From positions 139,646 to 203,645 of the forward strand of contig NZ_JABTCF010000009.1 of assembly GCF_014596745.1 (NCBI RefSeq): a stretch of DNA of 64,000 bases, in the 5' to 3' direction. Below the pieces are notes generated by a model. That model made no database searches and was not told the origin of the DNA. It saw nothing but the letters and a program-made list of their open reading frames with translations. The position numbers and the translations under genes are program-made. The first letter of the stretch is position 1, and the number at the start of each line of letters is the position of its first letter. Of this stretch, positions 9,001 through 17,486 are shown one piece after another. The DNA is from Maribacter aquimaris. Its GTDB lineage: Bacteria > Bacteroidota > Bacteroidia > Flavobacteriales > Flavobacteriaceae.

Positions 9001-9483
9001 ATGAAAACAAGATTAACATATTCATTACTTATAATTATTGGTTTTGCATTTACAAATTGCAAAGCTCAAACAGACTTAATAAATGATGAATTTCCAGAAG
9101 CTAAACAGGAGGTAATGGAAACTTTCGGCGCCATAGCACAGAGTATTAAAGATAAGGATTTAGACAAACTAATTGCATTCCATGCCTATGGCCCAAAGTT
9201 TACGGAATTTAAAAATGGTGAGCCTAGAAATGGATCGGAAGCAAATGAAACTCACGAACGCAATATTTTCGGTTCTGTAAGTGAAGTTGTAAAGTTCGAT
9301 GCGAAAGATCTTCAAATTGCAGTTTATGGCGATGTCGCCAACCTAACTTTCCATTCTGATTTTCATCTAAAATTCGGGAAAGACCTTGTTGTAGTCAACG
9401 ACCAAATTACGCTACTCTTTGTCAAAACTACAGATGGATGGAAAATGGCACATGAGCATCATTCTCCTTTAAAGAATGAATAA
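9001..9483 (+). CDS. SnoaL/DUF4440-like lipoprotein
   Basis: A 160-residue protein with a signal peptide ending in the lipobox FTNC followed by KAQ, so probably membrane-anchored. The mature part has the SnoaL-like/NTF2 pattern: a helix with AIAQSIKDKDLDKLIAFHA, PKFTEF, VYGDVANLTFHSDFH, and the closing strand LLFVKTTDGWKMAHEHHSP, as in DUF4440 proteins. These proteins bind small molecules or act as ketosteroid-isomerase-like enzymes; the ligand is unknown. It stands between a broken lipoprotein frame and the LRR lipoproteins. Confidence 0.8.
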   Translation: MKTRLTYSLLIIIGFAFTNCKAQTDLINDEFPEAKQEVMETFGAIAQSIKDKDLDKLIAFHAYGPKFTEFKNGEPRNGSEANETHERNIFGSVSEVVKFDAKDLQIAVYGDVANLTFHSDFHLKFGKDLVVVNDQITLLFVKTTDGWKMAHEHHSPLKNE

Positions 9484-9674
9484 AACTAAAGAAGGGCCAT
9501 TTACCGGAAGACTAGAGTACACCCCTACCTCATTCAATAACAAAATATGGTAATAGGTGGGGCAACTGGTTCCGCTCTTTTAACTAACACATGGGCTATT
9601 GATCAATACGTATCGAAGAGCTCTGCAACAACTGGAAATCAACAAAATCAAGCTTAATTTTTAAAAAAAGAGTC

Positions 9675-11378
9675 ATGAAAACCATACAAACAGGCTTTAA
9701 GGTAAACATAGAGGTTATCATTATTATCCTTCTATTTCTTATGATTGGTTTAACGGGGTGCAGCAAAGATGACGACTCAGGCTCTAAGGAAATTGCAAAA
9801 AGCAGCGAGAAACAAATCACCAGTTTTGTTTTTCGATCTGCCAACACCTTTTTCCAAACCGATTTGGTGGCAACCATAGATAAAGAAAATAAAACGGTCG
9901 ATGTCACCGTACCACCAGATGCGGACGTTTCAAGCCTACTTCCCGAAATTAAAATATCAAAGGGGGCCACTATTGATAAAACCACGGCCCAAAACTTTAC
10001 CCAGCCTGTTATATACGTGGTTACCGCCGAAGATGGGTCTACGGCCACTTATACGATAACTGTTCATTTCCCATTAACACAACGTCAGATTTTACAGGCC
10101 ATTCTAGATGTCAACCCCGGCAATACCATTTCCTGGGATTTATTGAATACCGATGATTTAAATGATCTTGATGGCGTAGTTACAAATACAGAAGACAAAA
10201 TCACTCGTTTAACCCTTGGAGAATTAGGCATAACTGCTTTACCCAAGGAAATTGGCCTATTAACCGAATTAACCTATTTATACCTTGGCGAATCCGAACT
10301 CAGGGAATTACCAAGTGAAATAGGGCAATTAACCAACTTGGAAGAATTGCATCTACATGATAACTTTATTACGTCCTTACCCAAGGAAATTGGCAATTTA
10401 AGTTCTTTATTGTTTTTAGGTCTTGATGGAAACACACTGACAACATTACCTGATGAAATCAACAAGTTAAAAAACCTGGAAATACTTTATTTAGGGGGCA
10501 ACCGGCTCACCGCTATACCTCCAAGTATGGGTGAAATGGTAAATCTCAAACAACTTACCCTATCCAGCAACCTATTGACCGAGTTACCTGTTGAAATATG
10601 TTCATTGGTAAATTTGACCGTATTGGATTTGAGTATCAATGATATTATATCGGTTCCCCAAGAAATTGAACAGCTGGTTCATTTAGAAAGGTTCTTCTTG
10701 ACTGGTAATGAACTTACTACGATCCCTAAGGAATTGGGGAAATTGGTACATCTTGAAATTTTATCCTTAAACAATAATCAACTTACTTCTGTTCCTCCTG
10801 AAATAGGGTTTCTCATAAACTTAAACATATTGCGTTTATCCGAGAACAACATAACTGCCTTACCATTATCGGTTTATTATATTAAGAATTTTCATAATCC
10901 TACAATGACCATCACCCATGATCTGGTCCAATTGGGAAATGACACTCCATTAGACGCACTCATTGGAATTTACACTGCTAACCCCGGAAATACCTTGGGG
11001 TGGAGTGTGGACCACTATCCTGAAGTTACATTTCATGACAATGGTAACCCTAAAACCATTACCATGAACAATAAAAACCTGACAAGAATACCTGAAAACA
11101 TCAACCGTATTAATTCCTTGGAGACTTTGGATGCAAATAGCAATAATCTAGAAAGCTTACCCCCATCCCTTGGTAGTCTAGAAACCTTAGCCGTTTTGAC
11201 TTTGGCCAGTAACCAACTCAATACGGTTCCGCCAGAATTAGGGCAGTTAACCAATTTAGCCCTATTGAGTTTAACCAACAACCCTATAAGTAGCATACCC
11301 CAAGAAGTTTGTGATCAGCAAATATCGAATGGTGGCATACTTACAATTTTAACAGATCCTGGGAAGGGTTGTGACTAA
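9675..11378 (+). CDS. DUF5018-domain leucine-rich-repeat lipoprotein, copy A
   Basis: A 567-residue lipoprotein (lipobox LTGC, Cys29, then SKDDD). Residues about 45-135 form a DUF5018-like beta domain (ITSFVF, VTVPPDADVSSLLPEI, VTAEDGSTATYTITV). Then comes a cap-like motif (QILQAILDVNPGNTISWDL) and about ten 23-residue leucine-rich repeats of the type LxxLPxEIGxLxxLxxLxLxxN. A second cap motif (ALIGIYTANPGNTLGW) is followed by three or four more repeats, and the protein ends ILTDPGKGCD. It is probably on the cell surface and binds protein or glycan. It is a close paralogue of the next gene, which begins 42 bases after its stop. Confidence 0.85.
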   Translation: MKTIQTGFKVNIEVIIIILLFLMIGLTGCSKDDDSGSKEIAKSSEKQITSFVFRSANTFFQTDLVATIDKENKTVDVTVPPDADVSSLLPEIKISKGATIDKTTAQNFTQPVIYVVTAEDGSTATYTITVHFPLTQRQILQAILDVNPGNTISWDLLNTDDLNDLDGVVTNTEDKITRLTLGELGITALPKEIGLLTELTYLYLGESELRELPSEIGQLTNLEELHLHDNFITSLPKEIGNLSSLLFLGLDGNTLTTLPDEINKLKNLEILYLGGNRLTAIPPSMGEMVNLKQLTLSSNLLTELPVEICSLVNLTVLDLSINDIISVPQEIEQLVHLERFFLTGNELTTIPKELGKLVHLEILSLNNNQLTSVPPEIGFLINLNILRLSENNITALPLSVYYIKNFHNPTMTITHDLVQLGNDTPLDALIGIYTANPGNTLGWSVDHYPEVTFHDNGNPKTITMNNKNLTRIPENINRINSLETLDANSNNLESLPPSLGSLETLAVLTLASNQLNTVPPELGQLTNLALLSLTNNPISSIPQEVCDQQISNGGILTILTDPGKGCD

Positions 11379-11420
11379 AAACCTTTTTTTCAAATTATAA
11401 AAAGTTTTAAAACAATAGTT

Positions 11421-13145
11421 ATGAAAACACTTAAAACCGTTTATAAAAACACTTTTATAACAAAGCTTATCATCGTACTCCTTTTAGTAACATTTACTAT
11501 GGGCTGTAGCAAAGATGATGCCCAAGATCCTGTCGTTATAGCAACCCCAAAAGAAGAACCAGAACTGAGCGAAGCTAAAGAAATCACCAGTTTTGTATTT
11601 CTATTGACCAATAACCCTATAGAGGTAAACGTGGTGGCAACCATTGATGAAGAGAATAGGACCATTACAGCTGCCATGCCACCGGGTACTGACCTTTCAG
11701 GACTCTTACCAGAAGTGAAAATTTCTGAACTCGCAACCCTAGACCTTGATACAGCGCAGGACTTTACCGACCCCTTAGCATATACGGTGACTGCTGAAGA
11801 CGGTAGTACCACGGTATATACCGTTACCATTACCGCACTTTTAACCCAACGCGAAATCTTACAGGCCATTTTGGATGCCAACCCTGGAAATACACTTACC
11901 TGGGATCTTAATTTAACAGAGAATTTAGGAGATATAGACGGGATTACTTTAAATACCCAAGGCGAAATTATTGACTTGACCTTAGACGGAGGTGCTATCT
12001 CCGTCATCCCTGTAGAAATAGGGCAATTAACTAGTTTGGAATTTCTAAAACTAAATCGAAACCCACTTACAACGTTAATTCCTGAAATAGGGCAATTAAC
12101 TAATTTAATAGAACTGAGCTTATATGGATGTGATTTTTCACAACTACCTCCGGAAATAGGACTATTAACTAATTTAAAATTTTTGGGAATAGGTGTTAAT
12201 AATCTCTCCTCAATACCTCCAGAAATTGGGAAATTAAAAAAATTGGAGAAATTGTATTTACACTCGAACCAAATTACTTCATTACCCGCGGAAATAGGAC
12301 AATTAACCAATTTGGAACAATTAAGGTTAGATGTTAACGAACTTACTGAAATACCCCCAGAAATAGGGCTCTTGACAAAATTAAAAACGTTACTTATAGG
12401 TAGTAACCAACATACTGAATTACCTCCGGAAATAGGACAATTGATTAATTTAACTTGGTTATATTCAGCCAATGGCCCGCTTACTTACCTTCCTCCAGAA
12501 ATAGGACAATTAAGAAATTTAACAGAATTGGAGGTTTATAATACCCAACTTACTTCCTTACCTCCGGAAATAGGCTTTCTTGGTAAATTGGAAAAGTTAA
12601 ATTTGACTCAAATAAATAGTATATCCACATTACCTGAGTCTATCTCTTATTTAGTCGAATTGCGAAGTCTTATTGTTTTTTCAGATAATACGATTCCGTA
12701 CGAAACTACCTCCCAAAAAGATGCCCTCATCAGTATTTATAGTGCCAACCCTGGTAATACGTTGGGGTGGGGCGTTGATAATTTTCCCGAAGTTACTTTT
12801 CATGCCAATGGTAACCCTAAAACCATTACCATGAACAATAAAAACCTGACAAGAATACCTAAAAACATCAACCGTATTAATTCCTTGGAGACTTTGGATG
12901 CAAACAGCAATAATCTAGAAAGCCTACCCGCATCCCTTGGTAGTATAGAAACTTTAGCCGTTTTGACTTTGGCCAGTAACCAACTCAATACGGTACCGCC
13001 AGAGTTAGGACAGCTAAACAATTTAGCCTTACTGAGTATAACCAATAACCCCATTACAAGTTTACCGCAAGAAGTTTGTGATATGCAAACAACAAACGGT
13101 GGTATACTCACCATATTAACAGATCCTGGAGAAGGGTGTGATTAA
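11421..13145 (+). CDS. DUF5018-domain leucine-rich-repeat lipoprotein, copy B
   Basis: A 574-residue paralogue of the preceding gene with the same order: lipobox MGC followed by SKDD, DUF5018-like domain (ITSFVF, VTAEDGSTTVYTVT), cap motif with ANPGNTLTWDL, nine or ten 23-residue repeats, second cap (ISIYSANPGNTLGW), a short repeat block, and the ending ILTDPGEGCD. The central repeats are more uniform than in copy A, and several are close to PPEIGQLTNL. The C-terminal block at 12809-13040 is nearly identical in DNA to 11039-11270 of copy A, while the central repeats differ widely. This points to recent duplication or gene conversion. Confidence 0.85.
   Translation: MKTLKTVYKNTFITKLIIVLLLVTFTMGCSKDDAQDPVVIATPKEEPELSEAKEITSFVFLLTNNPIEVNVVATIDEENRTITAAMPPGTDLSGLLPEVKISELATLDLDTAQDFTDPLAYTVTAEDGSTTVYTVTITALLTQREILQAILDANPGNTLTWDLNLTENLGDIDGITLNTQGEIIDLTLDGGAISVIPVEIGQLTSLEFLKLNRNPLTTLIPEIGQLTNLIELSLYGCDFSQLPPEIGLLTNLKFLGIGVNNLSSIPPEIGKLKKLEKLYLHSNQITSLPAEIGQLTNLEQLRLDVNELTEIPPEIGLLTKLKTLLIGSNQHTELPPEIGQLINLTWLYSANGPLTYLPPEIGQLRNLTELEVYNTQLTSLPPEIGFLGKLEKLNLTQINSISTLPESISYLVELRSLIVFSDNTIPYETTSQKDALISIYSANPGNTLGWGVDNFPEVTFHANGNPKTITMNNKNLTRIPKNINRINSLETLDANSNNLESLPASLGSIETLAVLTLASNQLNTVPPELGQLNNLALLSITNNPITSLPQEVCDMQTTNGGILTILTDPGEGCD
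12000..12600 (+). repeat. Degenerate 69-base tandem repeats in LRR copy B
   Basis: The 23-residue protein repeat is visible in the DNA: variants of GAAATAGGACAATTAAC recur about every 69 bases from 12016 to 12560. Such arrays can gain or lose units by slippage or recombination, so repeat number may differ between strains. Confidence 0.6.
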
Positions 13146-13205
13146 ATGAAGGGACAGAATGATCTTTAAAACAATACCATTTCAAAATCATATAAATCAA
13201 AAATC

Positions 13206-13823
13206 ATGTATACGGATATCACAGAAGGGCGTAAAAGAAATTTCATTTACTTAATTATATGCCTTTTGATATCCGTTTATCTTTCCCCTGTACTCGCCCA
13301 GGATACACGCGATCATCGAACAAATAAGAAGGCCTCTGTCAATAGCCAAATAGTCTATTTTGATGAAGCCGATGCCATTTTTGGTAAAAGAACAGAGGTT
13401 AAAAAAGCATATCCCACATTTAAATATACAGGTAAGGTACCTACAATCAGCGTAACCCAAGCATTGAAGGACGGGGTGAATTCGATTTATGGATTGAAGT
13501 CTGGCCACACCTTATATGCCATTGTACAAAAAGGAAAGATCATTCGATTTGAAGGGGCCAATGACGGGTCCTCCAATACATTACTTTTTTCAGAAACTGA
13601 CAATAACAAGTCTTGCTTTACTTGTACAGAACTCTGTTTTAATACGGCAGATGGCGGCGTACAAGATTGCTGGACGATTTGCGAAACGGTTGATTGTTCA
13701 ACAGATTACAATGCCCAAAAACAAGGACAATCGGCACCAACCCCTTCACCGTCAGGGCCAATTCCCATACCCTATCCAAATAGCTCAAAGTTGGATAGCA
13801 CGAACCGGTTTAACCCCAATTAA
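13206..13823 (+). CDS. Secreted Cys-rich protein with QxxRDHR mature N-terminus
   Basis: A 205-residue protein of no family I recognise. A signal peptide (hydrophobic at 13-30) is predicted to be cut at VLA|QDT, leaving Q-D-T-R-D-H-R at the mature N-terminus, the same signature as in the next two genes. Residues 45-125 look globular. Six cysteines lie at 137, 140, 144, 155, 159 and 164 (CFTCTELC, then CWTICETVDC), suggesting disulfides or a metal site. A Pro-rich tail (175-195) has the form of a linker or disordered end. There is no lipobox, so it is probably periplasmic or secreted. Confidence 0.75.
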   Translation: MYTDITEGRKRNFIYLIICLLISVYLSPVLAQDTRDHRTNKKASVNSQIVYFDEADAIFGKRTEVKKAYPTFKYTGKVPTISVTQALKDGVNSIYGLKSGHTLYAIVQKGKIIRFEGANDGSSNTLLFSETDNNKSCFTCTELCFNTADGGVQDCWTICETVDCSTDYNAQKQGQSAPTPSPSGPIPIPYPNSSKLDSTNRFNPN

Positions 13824-13904
13824 ATACGTGTAGGTCCATTACCTGCATTTTGATAAGGGGACTTTATTAAAATTTTAGAACAAATAAATTTAAAGTCAAG
13901 TATC

Positions 13905-15509
13905 ATGAAGACAGCAACGATATTGAAGTTTATAAAGAACCCGATTTACCCATTTATCGTGTTTTTTACAACGGTTTGCATTTGGCCCGTTCAGGCGCAA
14001 ACTGTCCGCGACCATAGAAATAAAACGAAAAAAACCGTCGTACGTGACCACAGAAATCAAACCACCTTTAAACCCTTAAACCATTATTGGAATGATAGTA
14101 GAAAGGACAACCAGCTTACTGCAACAATCGAAGGTAAGAATGGGGCATTGGGCGCGGACTATCGTTTTGTGCGACAAGATGGATATGTCTTGGAAAAAGC
14201 TTCTAGCATAGAAGGACAAGCTATACCCCTTTACTTGTACTATAATAAAACTCTTGAGGATAATTTTTCAACGGCTTCCCCAGAGGGAATTAAAGCTGCT
14301 AAAGCGGCGGGATATAAAAAAGTAAGAGTCCAAGGGTATATTCTAAAAAATGTAAAACCAAATTATCAACATTTATACAAGCCGCTTTGGTTGTATTACC
14401 ATGACACCCGAAAAGACAATTTCACAATTGCTACAGCAGAGGGTATGAGCGTAGCAGAAGCAGGAGGATATCGAAAGGTAAGGGTCGAAGGTTATATTTT
14501 AAACGCTTTAGACGACAACCATCAAATAGAAATTACAACAGCATTAAGTGCAAGGTACTTGAATAATTATCCAAGCGATCGAGGAAATGGTTGGAGTGAC
14601 AAACTGCAAGGTGTTGGCCATGATGATACTAATTGGTTTTTTACGCAAAAGGAGCGGTTGTGGAAGTTTCCTATATCACACGACCTGAACAAACATGTAA
14701 GTCGAAATAATTTGCCTTCTGGAGTCAAAACCGTATCAATTCCAAACGTATTAAAAAAACTAGGTTATAACCATTTTGGCGATCTGGTCGAACATAAGGG
14801 TTTTTTGTTTATCCCTTTGGAAGCTGAGCACAATAGTTATAGGAAAGCAGTTAGTTATGTAGGTATTGAAGTAGACAGTCCTAAGAACGGAACGAATCCA
14901 TTAATTGCTGTATTTAGGGCCTCTGATTTATCTTATGTTGGTTCAGGGGCTTTACCAGCCCAGACCAAAGCTGGTTGGTGCGCTATACACCCTCAAAATG
15001 GCATGTTGTATACGTCTAACAATAGTATGAATATCGACAATAAATTACTGGTCTATACCATGGATTTAGAAGCTTTGAAAGAGAATAGGAAATGGCTAAA
15101 GTATAGTGGTTCTAAAGATTTGTTGGATGAGAATGGAAATATTATTACCATAAAAGGATATATGCAGGGTGGGGAATTTTCAGATGACGGTAAATTTCTG
15201 TTCATCATAAATGGTAAAGGCACTGATTTCAATAAAAAAGATGGGGGTATATGGGTTTTCAATTTTAAAACTAGAAGAAAGGCACTAAAATCGGAAACCA
15301 GCGGAGTCTTTAAATATGAATTTAATCCAGGTTATAATATGGAAGAACCGGAAGGTCTTACCTACTGGGATTTAGACAACTTAAACGCGCCAGGAATCAA
15401 GGGGAAACTACATGCTATCCTATTGAACAGCGATGCCACTAGTAGTGATGAATTTTGGTTAAAACATTATGATCTTAAATCAATTAGAGTCCCTTTATAT
15501 GGGAATTGA
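13905..15509 (+). CDS. Secreted protein: RDHR signature, three RKDNF repeats, propeller-like C-terminal domain
   Basis: A 534-residue exported protein. The signal peptide is cut at about VQA31|Q32, giving QTVRDHRN, and a second VRDHRN follows at 46-51. Three repeats of about 40 residues lie at 58-96, 109-147 and 160-199, of the form YxYYxxTRKDNFxTATxEGxxxAxAGGYRKVRVEGY. From about 205 a larger domain has blade-like stretches (GVGHDDTNWFFTQKERLWKF, FGDLVEHKGFLFIPLEAE, GGEFSDDGKFLFIINGKG, GGIWVFNFKTRR), which suggest a beta-propeller. No catalytic motif is evident. The same repeats occur in the astacin protein downstream, so the two probably share a ligand or location. Confidence 0.8.
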   Translation: MKTATILKFIKNPIYPFIVFFTTVCIWPVQAQTVRDHRNKTKKTVVRDHRNQTTFKPLNHYWNDSRKDNQLTATIEGKNGALGADYRFVRQDGYVLEKASSIEGQAIPLYLYYNKTLEDNFSTASPEGIKAAKAAGYKKVRVQGYILKNVKPNYQHLYKPLWLYYHDTRKDNFTIATAEGMSVAEAGGYRKVRVEGYILNALDDNHQIEITTALSARYLNNYPSDRGNGWSDKLQGVGHDDTNWFFTQKERLWKFPISHDLNKHVSRNNLPSGVKTVSIPNVLKKLGYNHFGDLVEHKGFLFIPLEAEHNSYRKAVSYVGIEVDSPKNGTNPLIAVFRASDLSYVGSGALPAQTKAGWCAIHPQNGMLYTSNNSMNIDNKLLVYTMDLEALKENRKWLKYSGSKDLLDENGNIITIKGYMQGGEFSDDGKFLFIINGKGTDFNKKDGGIWVFNFKTRRKALKSETSGVFKYEFNPGYNMEEPEGLTYWDLDNLNAPGIKGKLHAILLNSDATSSDEFWLKHYDLKSIRVPLYGN

Positions 15510-15543
15510 AGGCAAGATTAAAATAATTCTAAAAAATAAAGTT

Positions 15544-17370
15544 ATGACACTGAAAATAAAATCTAAAAGAAACCTAATCTGTTTGACCATAGGCATTCTC
15601 AGCTTAGTATTCAGTTTGCCCATTCAAGCGCAAATTGTACGTGACCATAGAAACAAGAAAAAAGCCGAAAAATCGGAAATCGAAATGTTTCATCCGAAAA
15701 GTACAGAACGGATAGAGAAAAAAGTCAATGCATATTTACCTTTTCACCAAGCGTCTAAACTGGTCGCTATGGAATTTGTAGATGGTATGGCGGTCATGGA
15801 AGGTGATATCGTATTAGGGCCAAGCCTTCTATATTCCGGTGAAAATCAATTTGCCGTTGTCATTGATGGTGATACGTATCGTTGGAGAGATGGCATAATT
15901 CCCTTTACCATTGAAAGTGGACATCCCCAAAGTGAATTAATCCTACAGGCCATTCAACATATTCATGAACAAACCAACCTTAAATTAGTTTCACGCACCA
16001 ATGAAAATGATTATGTCACATTCATTACAGGAGATGGTTGTTGGTCCAGAATAGGCCGATGTGGCGGAAAGCAAAGCATCAATATAGGGGCTTGTGGTTT
16101 TGGCAGTATTGTCCATGAAATTCTGCACACTGCAGGATTATGGCACGAACAGTCTCGCGAAGACCGGAATGAACATGTCACCATACTATGGGAGAATATA
16201 AAACCGGACAAAAAAAACAATTTTGAAAGACATATTTCTGATGGCATTGATATTGGGCAATATGACTGTAATTCCATCATGCATTATCCGCCTTACGCTT
16301 TTAGCAAAAGTATTTTACCAACCATCACGAGTACAAAATGCACCTCTTTTGGTCAACGGAGCGGCATGAGCTCGGGAGATAAAATGGCAATCAATGAATT
16401 GTATAAAGTTAAAGTCCCTGAAAATTTAACCAATAGGCCTTGGTATTTGGTGGTAAGGCATAGTGGAAAAGTTGTGAATATCCACGGGGGTCGCTTAAAC
16501 CCTAAAGCCAATGTGCTGCAATATGAACTGAACCATAAAGATTCACAAAAATTCCGTTTGTTGAACGCGGGAAATGGTTATTACTATATCCAAAATTTGG
16601 GAAGTAACCTGGTACTGGATGTTGAGGGTGGCAATGCCTCGGCCCCGACAAATGTATGGCAATACCCAAAAAATGGTACAGATGCCCAAAAATGGCAATT
16701 AATAGATGCAGGAAGTGGCAACTATTATATCCGTTCAAAATTAGGTGACTTGAATTTAGATGTAGAAGGGGGACTTAAGGACAATGGAACCAATATCAGG
16801 GTAGCGGCTACAAAAGGAGGCCCGGCGCAACAGTTTAAATTAAAGGAAGCTGCCTACTCTCCCCCACCAAAAGACAGTTACACCAAACCTTTAGAGCATT
16901 ATTGGAACGGTACACGAAAAGACAACTTCAGTACAGCGAGTATTGCGGGTAAAAACAATGCCTTGAACGGGAATTACCGATTTGTTCGAGTAGATGGTTA
17001 TGTGTTGAACAAACCTACATCCACTGAGGGTACGGCCGTACCACTTTACTTGTATTACAATAACACCCGGAAGGATAATTTTACGACGGCCTCCACCGAG
17101 GGTATTAGGGCTGCGGAAGCAGGAGGGTATCGCAAAGCAGGAATTGAAGGGTATGTTTTAAGTACGGTCAAAACAAAATACAAGCACTTATACAAACCCC
17201 TTTGGCTGTATTATCATGATGTCCGTAAGGATAATTTTGTCACGGCAACCAAACAAGGCATGGATGTGGCCGAGGCAGGCGGCTATCGCAAAGTAAGGAT
17301 TGAAGGCTATGTTAGAGTAGATCAAACCTCAAATTTAGCAACAAATCTAAACAATAAAGCAAAAAATTAG
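15544..17370 (+). CDS. Secreted astacin-family (M12A) metalloprotease with ricin-type lectin domain and RKDNF repeats
   Basis: A 608-residue exported protease. The signal peptide is cut at about IQA29|Q30, giving QIVRDHRN. The propeptide contains MEGDIVLG (85-92), which matches the astacin Asp-switch (FxGD-like) with Asp88. The catalytic domain begins near YRWRDGIIPF (112-121); its zinc site is HEILHTAGLWHE (His191, Glu192, His195, His201) and the Met-turn is SIMHY (244-248). Residues about 297-435 are a ricin B-type lectin with repeated VLDVEGG and QKWQL motifs. Three RKDNF repeats close the protein (about 450-488, 500-539, 552-590). The ATG at 15544 is chosen because the longer frame overlaps the preceding gene and hides the signal peptide. 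Confidence 0.92.
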   Translation: MTLKIKSKRNLICLTIGILSLVFSLPIQAQIVRDHRNKKKAEKSEIEMFHPKSTERIEKKVNAYLPFHQASKLVAMEFVDGMAVMEGDIVLGPSLLYSGENQFAVVIDGDTYRWRDGIIPFTIESGHPQSELILQAIQHIHEQTNLKLVSRTNENDYVTFITGDGCWSRIGRCGGKQSINIGACGFGSIVHEILHTAGLWHEQSREDRNEHVTILWENIKPDKKNNFERHISDGIDIGQYDCNSIMHYPPYAFSKSILPTITSTKCTSFGQRSGMSSGDKMAINELYKVKVPENLTNRPWYLVVRHSGKVVNIHGGRLNPKANVLQYELNHKDSQKFRLLNAGNGYYYIQNLGSNLVLDVEGGNASAPTNVWQYPKNGTDAQKWQLIDAGSGNYYIRSKLGDLNLDVEGGLKDNGTNIRVAATKGGPAQQFKLKEAAYSPPPKDSYTKPLEHYWNGTRKDNFSTASIAGKNNALNGNYRFVRVDGYVLNKPTSTEGTAVPLYLYYNNTRKDNFTTASTEGIRAAEAGGYRKAGIEGYVLSTVKTKYKHLYKPLWLYYHDVRKDNFVTATKQGMDVAEAGGYRKVRIEGYVRVDQTSNLATNLNNKAKN

Positions 17371-17486
17371 TGGGTGCAAAGACGTGCTGGCACAGAAACC
17401 GGTTGGTCTTTGCTACGCGTGTTAAGTTAGACCAACAATCCCATGGCCTACCCTTAGAAGTTTGCAATTTGCATTCTTACGGATCC

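Noticed and set aside
11441-12472. Long minus-strand frame opposite the LRR copy B gene
   Set aside because: It mirrors the repeats of the real gene on the other strand (a pattern of repeated CPISGG), which is expected of a strongly periodic coding sequence.
3720-17370. Classical polysaccharide utilisation locus around the hybrid sensor
   Set aside because: No SusC-like TonB-dependent receptor, SusD-like lipoprotein or glycoside hydrolase is present in the window, so I did not annotate a PUL.
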